Positions 1-7,900 of a stretch of 12,787 nucleotides of DNA are shown here, in pieces (the stretch's first letter is position 1; each line of letters begins with the position of its first letter). The position numbers and the translations under genes are program-made. This DNA comes from JAFDVL01 sp031398365. GTDB lineage: Bacteria > Acidobacteriota > Blastocatellia > RBC074. The stretch covers positions 1 to 12,787 of the forward strand of contig JANNND010000229.1 of NCBI GenBank assembly GCA_031398365.1. The letters run 5' to 3'. Below the pieces are notes generated by a model. That model did not search any database, was not told the DNA's origin, and saw nothing but the letters and a program-made list of their open reading frames with translations.

Positions 1-1017
1 GGCAAGGTCATTCAATTGCCACGCGGGGCCACGCCGATAGATTTTGCTTACGCGATCCACACCGAAGTCGGTAATCAATGCACTGGCTCGAAAGTCAACG
101 GACGCATCGTGCCGCTGAAATACCAACTGCATAACGGCGAAGTCGTCGAAATCATGACGGCGCCCAGTCAACGTCCGAGCCGCGATTGGCTGAACTTTGT
201 CGTCACCTCGCGCGCGCGCAATAAAATCAAGCATTGGCTTACCGAGCAGCAACGCGCCAAGTCTGTAGACCTCGGACGTAAGCTGTTTGACAAAGAAGCC
301 TCGCGTTTGCAACTCAAGGCCAAAAAAATTCTGGAGGATGAGCAATTACCGCGCGTCCTGAGCGATCACGGCTTTCATAAAATCGAAGACCTGTTCGCCG
401 CCATTGGCTACGGCAAACTCGCGCCGCGCACAATACTGATTCGCTTCGTACCGCCGGAAAAACTGGCGGCGCTGGAAGACAGCAAACCCTCGCGTTTGCA
501 AAAAGTTGGTGAAGTCGTCCGCCGCGCGCTCCGTTTGGGTGAAGATCGCATCTCGGTCAAGGGCATTGACGAAGTGATGGTCTATCGCGCCCGTTGTTGC
601 AGCCCGATTCGCGGCGAACCCGTCATTGGCTACATCACCCAGGGCAAAGGCGTCGCGGTACACGCGCAGCGCTGCAAGAACGCAGCCAATTTGATGATTA
701 ATCGCGAGCGCATTGTGGACGTGGACTGGATCAGTGCGGATGGCACAACCAGTTCTCACTATGCGGTCAAGCTCGCGGTTACGACCGAAGATCGGCAAGG
801 GATGTTGGCCGATTTGACGCTGGCGATTTCCGGCATCAAAACCAATATTCGCGACGTGCATACGGATGTTTTCAGTAATGGCAGCGCCCGCATTGACGTG
901 GTCGTGGACATCGCGGATGTGAAACATCTGGAGCGGGTGATTGGCGCGATCAAAGGCGTGAGCGGTGTTATTGATGTCGAACGCTCAAACACTCAAACGC
1001 AAGGCGGCGGAAGCTGA
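1..1017 (+). CDS. rel: RelA/SpoT-family (p)ppGpp synthetase/hydrolase, C-terminal regulatory part (5' end outside window)
   Basis: The reading frame is open from base 1 (Gly-Lys-Val-Ile-Gln-Leu-Pro-Arg-Gly) and ends at TGA 1015-1017, giving 338 residues; the catalytic HD and synthetase domains lie upstream of the window. A TTG at 16 is internal, not a start. Residues 1 to about 55 are a TGS domain (PRGATPIDFAYAIHTEVG). A helical region follows, then the Cys-rich zinc-finger/RIS segment with C199-C200, H221 and C225 in the family pattern CCxPxxG...VHxxxC. The end, about 253-326, is an ACT domain (DRQGMLADLT...IRDVH). In this family the C-terminal half senses ribosome-bound uncharged tRNA and controls switching between ppGpp synthesis and hydrolysis in the cytoplasm. 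Whether the protein is bifunctional cannot be seen here because the catalytic domains are missing. The family assignment is firm. Confidence 0.95.
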   Translation, partial: GKVIQLPRGATPIDFAYAIHTEVGNQCTGSKVNGRIVPLKYQLHNGEVVEIMTAPSQRPSRDWLNFVVTSRARNKIKHWLTEQQRAKSVDLGRKLFDKEASRLQLKAKKILEDEQLPRVLSDHGFHKIEDLFAAIGYGKLAPRTILIRFVPPEKLAALEDSKPSRLQKVGEVVRRALRLGEDRISVKGIDEVMVYRARCCSPIRGEPVIGYITQGKGVAVHAQRCKNAANLMINRERIVDVDWISADGTTSSHYAVKLAVTTEDRQGMLADLTLAISGIKTNIRDVHTDVFSNGSARIDVVVDIADVKHLERVIGAIKGVSGVIDVERSNTQTQGGGS

Positions 1018-1025
1018 AGAAGATA

Positions 1026-1068
1026 GGGTGAGGGAGAGACGGGGCGACGAGGCGATTCCCTTTCACCC
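1026..1068 (+). terminator. Imperfect hairpin after rel, possible weak terminator
   Basis: GGGTGA (1026-1031) pairs with TCACCC (1063-1068), and GGGA (1032-1035) pairs with TCCC (1057-1060) with a two-base TT bulge, leaving a GC-rich loop of about 21 nt. It begins 8 bases after the rel stop codon. There is no T-run after it, so it is not a classical intrinsic terminator. It may be a transcript-end stem or coincidence. Confidence 0.25.
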
Positions 1069-1072
1069 GCCT

Positions 1073-1093
1073 CCAATTTCCAATTTCCAATCT
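1073..1093 (+). repeat. Short tandem repeat CCAATTT x3
   Basis: CCAATTT, CCAATTT and CCAATCT lie head to tail in the rel-ridA gap, and a further CCAATTT occurs at about 1099-1105. It looks like intergenic filler. No function is assigned. Confidence 0.5.
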
Positions 1094-1131
1094 CCTTGCC
1101 AATTTCGCAACAATTTATTTGCCCCACAGCC

Positions 1132-1160
1132 TTACCAGAACAGGTCTTTTGCAGTACAAT
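1132..1160 (+). promoter_or_regulatory. Candidate sigma70 promoter for ridA
   Basis: TTACCA (1132-1137) is followed after 17 bases by TACAAT (1155-1160), matching TTGACA/TATAAT at 4/6 and 5/6 positions with ideal spacing. Transcription would begin near 1167, leaving a leader of about 43 nt before the ATG at 1210. A promoter is expected here because a 192-nt gap separates ridA from rel. The call rests on pattern only. Confidence 0.45.
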
Positions 1161-1209
1161 CGCCGCTTACTTTTTACCACGTCAACGCATAAGGCAGTCT
1201 TCGCTAAGT

Positions 1210-1584
1210 ATGGAAGCAATCCAAACCGACCAAGCGCCACTCGCCATCGGCCCTTATTCCCAAGCGATCAAAGCGAATGGCTTCGTTTTTCTCTCCGGCC
1301 AGATTCCCCTCGTGCCGGAAACCATGCAAGTGATCGAAGGCGATATTCAAGCGCAAACCGACCGCGTGTTTGCAAATATCGCAGCCGTGCTGACCGCTGC
1401 CGGATCGGCGCTCGACAAAGTTGTCAAAACCACCGTTTTTCTCGCGGACATGAACGATTTCACCGCGATGAATGAAATCTATGCGCGTTACTTTGGCGAC
1501 CATCGCCCGGCGCGCTCAACCGTCCAGGCTGCCCGCCTGCCGCGTGATGTGCGCGTCGAAATTGAAGTTATTGCGCTGGCCTAA
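1210..1584 (+). CDS. ridA: RidA family reactive enamine/imine deaminase
   Basis: This 124-residue protein has the usual length of RidA (YjgF/YER057c/UK114), a trimeric cytoplasmic enzyme. RidA hydrolyses reactive 2-aminoacrylate and other enamines/imines released by PLP-dependent dehydratases, giving 2-keto acids and ammonia. Visible family marks are GPYSQA (14-19), FLSGQIP (27-33), PARSTV with the substrate-binding Arg102 (equivalent to Arg105 of the E. coli protein), and the C-terminal EIEVIA with Glu117 (equivalent to Glu120). The frame stays open upstream to 1096, but only the ATG at 1210 gives the family N-terminus. Ribosome-binding sequence before it is weak (AAGG at 1191-1194, rather far). 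The gene ends at TAA, 37 nt before the parvulin gene. The Arg/Glu pair suggests a true deaminase of the RidA subgroup. Confidence in family is high. Confidence 0.95.
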   Translation: MEAIQTDQAPLAIGPYSQAIKANGFVFLSGQIPLVPETMQVIEGDIQAQTDRVFANIAAVLTAAGSALDKVVKTTVFLADMNDFTAMNEIYARYFGDHRPARSTVQAARLPRDVRVEIEVIALA

Positions 1585-1605
1585 GCTGTGGGCGCATCAT
1601 TTTTT

Positions 1606-1611
1606 GAGGAG
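1606..1611 (+). promoter_or_regulatory. Ribosome binding site that fixes the GTG start of the parvulin gene
   Basis: GAGGAG lies 10 nt before GTG 1622. The same frame is open far upstream into ridA (to 1472), but that part has no protein-like N-terminus. This site, together with the signal peptide that starts right after GTG, decides the start. Confidence 0.6.
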
Positions 1612-1621
1612 CAAAATTATT

Positions 1622-2833
1622 GTGTCGAAGTTTAAGACCCCGATTCTAACGCTTTCCCTTTTCCTGTCTTCCCTGCTGTTCCTGTCTTGTGGACAATCTG
1701 GTGCTACGTCATCGTCCTCATCGGGCAGCAAAGGTGAAGCGGCTGCGGTTGTTAACGGCACTAAAATCACCCTCGCTGAGGTTGACCGCGTGACCAATGA
1801 ACAAGCGCAAGGCCAACAAAATCAGCTTTCGCAACTTGAATTGGCTGCCGCTCGGCTGCGCGTATTGGAAGGCTTGGTGACCAACGAAATCCTGTATCAA
1901 AAAGCCAAGCGAGATAACCTGATTCCTTCGGATCAGGATGTTAATTCGGCCATTCAGCAAGAAAAAGCGAATAGTGGAATGACCGAAGAGGCGTTCCAAA
2001 AGCGCCTGAAAGAAACCAATCAAAGCGAAGCGGAATTCAAGGAAGACATCCGCAAGCAAATGGCCATTAAGAAGCTGGAAGAAAACATCGCCAACCAGAT
2101 CAAAGTCTCTGACCGCGAGGTGGAAGAGTCTTTCAAGGCCAATCCGCCCGTTGCCCCAGCCGGCATTGCACTTTCCGACATCGTCGTTGATCCGCAACAA
2201 AATTTTCAAGGCAGCGATCCCAATGACGCGAAGGGCGAAGCTGAAGCCAAAGCCAAAATTGATTCAATTTATGGACAATTGAAAAGTGGGGCTGATTTTG
2301 CCACCATCGCTCGCAGCCGCTCCGAAGACCCACAAACGGCCTTACGAGCGGGTGATCTGGGCTTTATTGCCATGGAGCAAATTCAGCAATCTTTTGGCCC
2401 TTTCGGCCCTCGTTTAATGAGCCTGAAGGAAGGCGAATACACCGAGCCGATCAAGGAAAGCAATGGTCGCTGGCACATTTTCAAGATGACCGGCAAGCGC
2501 ACCGAAACGCGTCAACTGACGCTGGACGACCCGGAAGTCAGAAAGCAAATCGCTGACCAAATCCGCAACCAACGCGCCAGCCTGCTCTCGCAAGCGTTAA
2601 TTGCCCAGGCGCGCAACGAAGCCAAAGTCGAAAATTACTTAATTGCGGACTTAGTGAAAAATCCAAATACGCTCGGCGTTCTGCGCCCGGTAAATCCGCA
2701 AGCTGCAACCTCTCCCGGCGCTTCTCCGGCGGCTTCTGGCTCACCCGCCGCTTCGCCCACGGCGAAGTCATCTGTCGCGGCCTCTGTTGCGCCTAGTGCC
2801 GCAGCTAGTGCTACGGCCTCACCGAAAAAATAA
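1622..2833 (+). CDS. SurA-like parvulin peptidyl-prolyl isomerase/chaperone, probable lipoprotein
   Basis: A GTG start gives 403 residues. The N-terminus has Lys3 and Lys5, a Leu/Phe/Ser-rich hydrophobic core and FLSC with Cys23. This resembles a lipoprotein signal, although Phe at -3 and Leu at -2 are off consensus, so ordinary export to the periplasm is the alternative. A Ser/Gly linker leads to a SurA-type N-terminal helical domain (about 35-175, starting VVNGTKITLAEVD). A PpiC/rotamase domain follows (about 180-295, with SGADFATIARSRSED and GDLGFI). The last 45 residues or so are a low-complexity Ala/Ser/Pro tail ending PKK. The family helps fold outer-membrane and secreted proteins. The first active-site His of parvulins (ASHILV) is Asp here (LSDIVV), so isomerase activity may be lost and the role mainly chaperone. 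The stop TAA shares its last base with the ABC-F start, implying translational coupling. Confidence 0.88.
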   Translation: MSKFKTPILTLSLFLSSLLFLSCGQSGATSSSSSGSKGEAAAVVNGTKITLAEVDRVTNEQAQGQQNQLSQLELAAARLRVLEGLVTNEILYQKAKRDNLIPSDQDVNSAIQQEKANSGMTEEAFQKRLKETNQSEAEFKEDIRKQMAIKKLEENIANQIKVSDREVEESFKANPPVAPAGIALSDIVVDPQQNFQGSDPNDAKGEAEAKAKIDSIYGQLKSGADFATIARSRSEDPQTALRAGDLGFIAMEQIQQSFGPFGPRLMSLKEGEYTEPIKESNGRWHIFKMTGKRTETRQLTLDDPEVRKQIADQIRNQRASLLSQALIAQARNEAKVENYLIADLVKNPNTLGVLRPVNPQAATSPGASPAASGSPAASPTAKSSVAASVAPSAAASATASPKK

Positions 2834-4737
2834 TGTTGTTTCGATTAGCTGACATTTCCAAATCCTATGGAGCGCAAGAAATCTTGCGCTCCCTTAGTTT
2901 TCAGATCAACGCAGGCGAACACGTCGGACTCGTCGGACGCAACGGTGCTGGCAAGACAACCTTGTTGCGGCTGATTTCCGGTACTGAATCACCCGACAAA
3001 GGAACCGTCGAGCGCATGCGCGGCTTTCGCTATGGCGTGCTGGCGCAACACGTCGAGTTCAATACCGCGACCACAGTGATGGATGCCGCGCTGGAAGTGT
3101 TCAGCGAATTGCTGGCGCTTGAAGTGAAAATGCGCGATCTCGAACACGACATGACGGATTTCACGGGCGCTGAATTGGATCGCGTGATGCACGAGTACAG
3201 CGAAGCGCAGCACGCCTATGAACACGGCGGCGGCTTTACCTATCACGCGCGCGCCGAAGCTGTGCTACAGGGTCTCGGCTTCATGAAAGACGCCTTCACC
3301 AAACCCGCTTCCGCGTTGTCCGGCGGCGAAAAAAACCGTTTGGGTTTGGCGCGCATGCTGCTGCTGGAACCAGATATTTTGCTGCTTGACGAACCGACCA
3401 ATCACTTGGATGTGCAAGCCGTCGAATGGCTCGAAGATTTTCTGAGCGAATACAAATCCGCTTACATCATCATCTCGCATGACCGCTTCTTTTTGGATCA
3501 CACTGTCAATCGCGTGCTTGATCTTGAGAACAAACAGATCGTCAGCTATGTCGGCAACTACAGCAAATATCTGGAACTGCGCGAAGAGCGGCGCGAGTTA
3601 CAGCAACGCGCCTACGAGCAGCAACAGGATAAAATTGCGAAGACCGAAGATTTCATTCGCCGCAACCTGGCCGGACAAAAAACCAAGCAGGCCAAATCGC
3701 GCCGCACTCAACTCGCGCGCGTCGAACGTCTGGAAAGCGTAATGACGCAGGACACAGCGAAATTCAATCTGAAACCTGTCACGCGCACCGGCGATCTGGT
3801 TTTGATACTGGACGAAGTTGCGGTGGGCTTTCCGACCAAAACCCTGGCCAAAGACATCACGCTGACCCTGCGTCGCAGCGAACGCCTCGGCATTATCGGC
3901 GCCAACGGCACGGGCAAAACCACATTGCTGCGCACGATCCTCGGCGAAATGCAGCCGCTCGCAGGCGAAGCGCGCTGGGGCGCAGGCGTCAACGTCGGCT
4001 ATTACGATCAACGACTGCTGATGATTGACGAGCGCAACACCGTGCTGGACGAATTGCGCACCATCGCGGCGTCCACCGCAACCGATGGCGAACTGCGCGG
4101 CTTTCTGGGCCGCTTTTTGTTCAGTGGCGATGATGTTTTCAAGCCCGTTTCCGTGCTGTCCGGCGGCGAAAAGGGTCGCCTTGCCTTAGCCAAATTAATC
4201 TATTCGCGCGTCAACGTACTGATCCTGGACGAGCCGACAAACCACCTGGACATCGCATCATGCGAAGCGTTAGAAGAAGCGCTGAACGATTACGACGGCA
4301 CGATCATCACGGTCAGCCATGACCGCTATTTTCTGGATCGCATCGCCAACAAGATTCTGTTTTTCAGCCCCGATGGCGTAGAGCCTTTTGACGGCAGCTA
4401 CAGCGAATTCTACGACGATCATCACCGCACCAACCAACAAGCAGCCGAAGCCGTACGCGCTGCCGCCGAAGCGCAGCGCAAAGCCGAAACCACCGCCAAA
4501 CAACCCATCAAACAGCCCGCCAAAAAAAACAAAACCAAAGCTCCCACCGCCTTCGAAATCGAATCCCAAATCCACACGACTGAAGCCGAGTTGAGCGAAA
4601 TCTCCACCCTGCTTTCCAACGAAGATATTGCCCGCGACAAAGACCGCCTATTTGCGCTCAGCAAACAATACTCGCAGCTTGAAGAACGCCTGAAAGAACT
4701 ATATCAGCGGTGGGAAATCGTGTTGAGTGAGGATTGA
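2833..4737 (+). CDS. ABC-F family ATPase (Uup/YdiF-like, ribosome-associated)
   Basis: The protein has 634 residues and two ABC cassettes with no membrane segment. Cassette 1 has Walker A GRNGAGKTT (35-43), signature LSGGE (162-166) and Walker B LLLDEPTNHLD (Asp186-Glu187). Cassette 2 has Walker A GANGTGKTT (356-364), LSGGE (442-446) and Walker B ILDEPTNHLD (Asp466-Glu467). The charged helical linker between them (about 240-310, with QKTKQAKSRRTQLARVE) is the P-site tRNA interaction motif typical of ABC-F. The C-terminus (about 535-634) has an Ala/Lys/Pro-rich hinge, then a predicted coiled coil, as in Uup and related proteins. ABC-F proteins bind the ribosomal E site and adjust translation on stalled ribosomes; some confer antibiotic resistance. 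Nothing here points to resistance rather than a housekeeping role. The ATG overlaps the upstream stop (TAATG), so expression is probably coupled to the parvulin gene. Confidence 0.95.
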   Translation: MLFRLADISKSYGAQEILRSLSFQINAGEHVGLVGRNGAGKTTLLRLISGTESPDKGTVERMRGFRYGVLAQHVEFNTATTVMDAALEVFSELLALEVKMRDLEHDMTDFTGAELDRVMHEYSEAQHAYEHGGGFTYHARAEAVLQGLGFMKDAFTKPASALSGGEKNRLGLARMLLLEPDILLLDEPTNHLDVQAVEWLEDFLSEYKSAYIIISHDRFFLDHTVNRVLDLENKQIVSYVGNYSKYLELREERRELQQRAYEQQQDKIAKTEDFIRRNLAGQKTKQAKSRRTQLARVERLESVMTQDTAKFNLKPVTRTGDLVLILDEVAVGFPTKTLAKDITLTLRRSERLGIIGANGTGKTTLLRTILGEMQPLAGEARWGAGVNVGYYDQRLLMIDERNTVLDELRTIAASTATDGELRGFLGRFLFSGDDVFKPVSVLSGGEKGRLALAKLIYSRVNVLILDEPTNHLDIASCEALEEALNDYDGTIITVSHDRYFLDRIANKILFFSPDGVEPFDGSYSEFYDDHHRTNQQAAEAVRAAAEAQRKAETTAKQPIKQPAKKNKTKAPTAFEIESQIHTTEAELSEISTLLSNEDIARDKDRLFALSKQYSQLEERLKELYQRWEIVLSED

Positions 4738-4799
4738 AAATGAATAAATTATTTTCCCCACCTATTCGTGTAATCGCTAATTTGATAAAGTAACTGTCG

Positions 4800-4823
4800 T
4801 GACCTGCTAGGTTGAGCAAGTCA
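4800..4823 (+). terminator. Stem-loop downstream of the ABC-F gene
   Basis: TGACCTGCT (4800-4808) pairs with AGCAAGTCA (4815-4823) at 8 of 9 positions (one C/A mismatch) around a 6-nt loop. It lies about 63 nt after the ABC-F stop and before the NACHT gene. No T-run follows, only AT-rich sequence, so it is a possible transcript end or leader structure rather than a clear intrinsic terminator. Confidence 0.3.
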
Positions 4824-4849
4824 GTAATTATCATGCCCCGTTCGAGAAT

Positions 4850-4858
4850 GGTCAGGCA
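4850..4858 (+). repeat. Left copy of a short direct repeat flanking the NACHT gene
   Basis: GGTCAGGCA followed by CAC occurs here. The same nine bases followed by ACAC occur at 8638-8646, just beyond the other end of the AT-rich NACHT gene. It could be a target-site or attachment-type scar of insertion. The match is short and was found by looking for it. Confidence 0.25.
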
Positions 4859-4878
4859 CACAGCCGCCTAAGCCATTT

Positions 4879-4884
4879 CATAAT
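4879..4884 (+). promoter_or_regulatory. Candidate -10 box for the NACHT gene
   Basis: CATAAT matches TATAAT at 5/6 positions and lies 29 nt before the ATG at 4913. The best -35 (GGCACA at 4855-4860, 18-nt spacing) matches only 3/6, so the promoter is weak or regulated if real. The 175-nt gap and change of base composition argue that the gene has its own promoter. Confidence 0.3.
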
Positions 4885-4912
4885 CCTTGTGCCCATTAAA
4901 GAGAATCCGACT

Positions 4913-7900
4913 ATGGCAAAGTTCACTTGGCTACATTTGACAGATTTGCATTGCGGGATGAAGGAGCAAGAACATCTTTGGCCCAATATTCGCGATAAGT
5001 TTTTTGATGACCTCAAAAAAATGCACGACCGAACAGGACAATGGGACGCTGTATTATTTACAGGAGATTTAGTCCAACGCGGGGCTGCTGACGAATTCGA
5101 TAAGCTGAATAAGCTACTTGATAAACTTTGGGAACACTTTGAAAAGCTTGGCTCAAATCCAATTCTTTTAGCCGTCCCTGGCAATCATGACCTTGTGCGA
5201 CCAGACCCGAAATCCTCTGCGATGCGACTCCTTACAAAATGGCAACTGAATCCTGAGATTCATGAAGAATTTTGGGAAGACCCTAAATCTGAATATCGAA
5301 AGATAATTGAAGAGGCGTTTGCTAACTATTCTGCCTGGTGGGAGGAAAAAACTTGTAACCTCTCTTTGCCCATTCAATCTGGAATACTACCAGGCGATTT
5401 TTCACTGTCGCTAGAGCAAGAAGGCTTGAAAATTGGAATCGTTGGGCTGAATGCTACTTTTTTACAATTAGGAGCTGGCGATTATTTTGAGCGGTTAGCA
5501 ATCGATACAAGACAACTACACAAAGCTTGTAATACGAATGAGCAAGATAGTGCTGAATGGATCAAGCATCATCATCTGTGCTTATTCATGACTCATCAAC
5601 CGCCAAAGTGGCTGGATAAATCGTCGCGTGCTAACCAGTATCCAGAAATTGCCCCTGCTGGACGCTTTGCTGCTCATTTATTCGGACACATGCACGAGCA
5701 TATAAGCCATGATGAATCCTTTGGTGGAGGTTCTATACAGCGGTTTCGACAAGGCTGCTCGTTATTTGGCCTTGAGCAATATGGTGAAGAGAATAACCAA
5801 GTAGCGCGTCAACATGGATATGCAGTACATCAGATTGAAATCAATAATGGCTCTGGTCAAATGCGAATATGGCCGCGCCTAGCCAAAAAGCATAAAGTTA
5901 ATGGATGGCACATCGTTGCCGATACAAAAAACTTCTCTGGGCTTGAAGAAGATGAAGGGACGCGAAGCCTATCAATTGAGGTACTGTCACCAATAATTCC
6001 CGCCAACGACTCAAGTGTACTCACTCTTTCGGCAAAACCAACTAAAAAAGTAGCTACCAATTCTGTCCGTTCCAACCACCAGCTTTTTAATGGATGGGCT
6101 TGGCCTCATGAAGAGCCAGAGCTAAAAGAATACTGTGAGGCATTGGCAAAGGCACACGGGTATATTCGCTTTGTTGAAGTACCATTTCTAAAAGATACCT
6201 CTGACGTTGAAATAGAAAGTTTGTATGTTGACCCGCAGTTCAGCAAGCAGGAAATTCATGCTGATACTTCACCTAAGAATTGGCCTACACGCACGGATGC
6301 AGTCAAAGCAATTCAAAAATACCGCCATTTGGTACTATTAGGCGACCCTGGCTCCGGTAAATCCACGCTGACAAGTTGCATAACTTGGCAATTATGTCGT
6401 TGCAAAATCGACAGGCATAACCATTGGACAGAAGTCCTGGGCGGGCTAGTACCAATCCCAATGGTTTTACGCGAACTAAAGCTGAAAGCCGACATTTCTT
6501 GGGAAAGATTGCTGGATGCGTTTCTGGAACACCGAATTGGTAAACTTCTAGGAACAAGGAAGCGGCTTGAGCAACTGCTCGAAAGTGGCAGAGCAATCAT
6601 TCTTCTTGATGGCCTGGATGAGCTTGGTGATCTGATAACAAGAAGGAAGCTGCGCGATGCGGTGCAAGCCGGGCTATCTGCTTATCCAGAGGCTCGCTGG
6701 ATTCTTACCTCACGAATTGTTGGTTATGACCAAGTTCCATTTCACATTGATGAGAAGTTAACAGAACCTGATCCCCTGTTGCCATTTTCTGACTTACACG
6801 AGATCAAGTATCTTCAGACAAAAACACGAGGGCAGTCGCCCTTAAAGCATTCAGCCCGAAATCTCTTTGAGATACGCTTTTTATCGCCCTTTTCGGATGA
6901 ACAAATTACTAAATTCTCTCAGAATTGGTATAAACAACACGAACCCGAGCCGAGCCTCATTAAAGAGAAATCAACAAACTTGGTTGGCGCGATTCATGAT
7001 AATGAGGGGACACAAAGGTTGGCACGAATTCCTTTTCTTCTCACGTTGATGGCTCTTACCCATCACAGCGGAGGCCGACTGCCACATGGAAGAGCCGAGC
7101 TTTATGATCGCATTGCTGCGGCGTATCTTGACAGGATTGATGCACGGCGTGGTCTTAATCAACTCCCTTATTCTTTAGAGCAGAAAAAGTTATGGCTTTC
7201 AGAGATTGCTTATCAAATGCAAAAGCGGCGAATAACGAAAAGGAGGGCTGAATCGCGGGGGCTACGTAACCCTCAAATTGAACAACAGGAAATATTGGCA
7301 AATCAAAAAGATGTAAGAGTTTGGTTGAGTAAAGCAATAAAACAAAGTGGAGCAGAAGATGTTAACAATGAAGCGAAATCTGTGCTGGATTACTTTGCTA
7401 GTCGGAGTGGACTACTTCTTCCTCGTGGTGAAGGTCAATTCGCATTCATGCACCTATCACTTCAGGAATATTTCGCCGCTTGTTTTCTTGAGCAACATCT
7501 CGCAACGCCTCGTTTCTCCGCTAAAACACAAACAGGCCCTTCAGACGCCGACCTCCGCACGTGGGCAAACGAATCGCCATGGCGAGAAACCTTTGTGCTG
7601 TTATTTGAAAAGTTAGCAGGGAAACCAGAATACTCAGAGGCTCTCTTAAAACATCTTTTCGATAGCCGAAATGAAATAGAATCAACAGAGAGTCAAGCAA
7701 CGGCAATGCAACTTTTGGCAGAGGTACTCATTGATCCTTACATCTCGCTTACGGCAGAAACTCGCAAGCAGATGCGACGGCAATGTTGGCTGTGGGCCAT
7801 CAGCCTTAAAAATAGTTCTATAGAGCTTTTTGACTATGACTTCTTATCAAGAGGGATTGAACGCACGTTGCTATCAGAACATTCAGGAGATGTTAGTACG

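Noticed and set aside
1472..1621. Upstream extension of the parvulin reading frame inside ridA
   Set aside because: It overlaps the conserved end of ridA in another frame and would bury the signal peptide 50 residues inside the protein.
4836..4860. GTTCGAGA resembling a tRNA T-loop, possible tRNA fragment as integration site
   Set aside because: The flanking bases do not form a T-arm stem (CCCC before it has no GGGG partner) and no acceptor or anticodon arm is nearby.
4658..4861. Minus-strand frame of 67 codons across the ABC-F/NACHT gap
   Set aside because: It runs into the ABC-F coding region on the opposite strand, has no ribosome binding site and resembles no family known to me.
4889..4912. 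GTG at 4889 as the NACHT gene start (adds eight residues)
   Set aside because: ATG 4913 has an AAAGAG-type ribosome binding site at proper distance, and the phosphoesterase core strand begins right after it.
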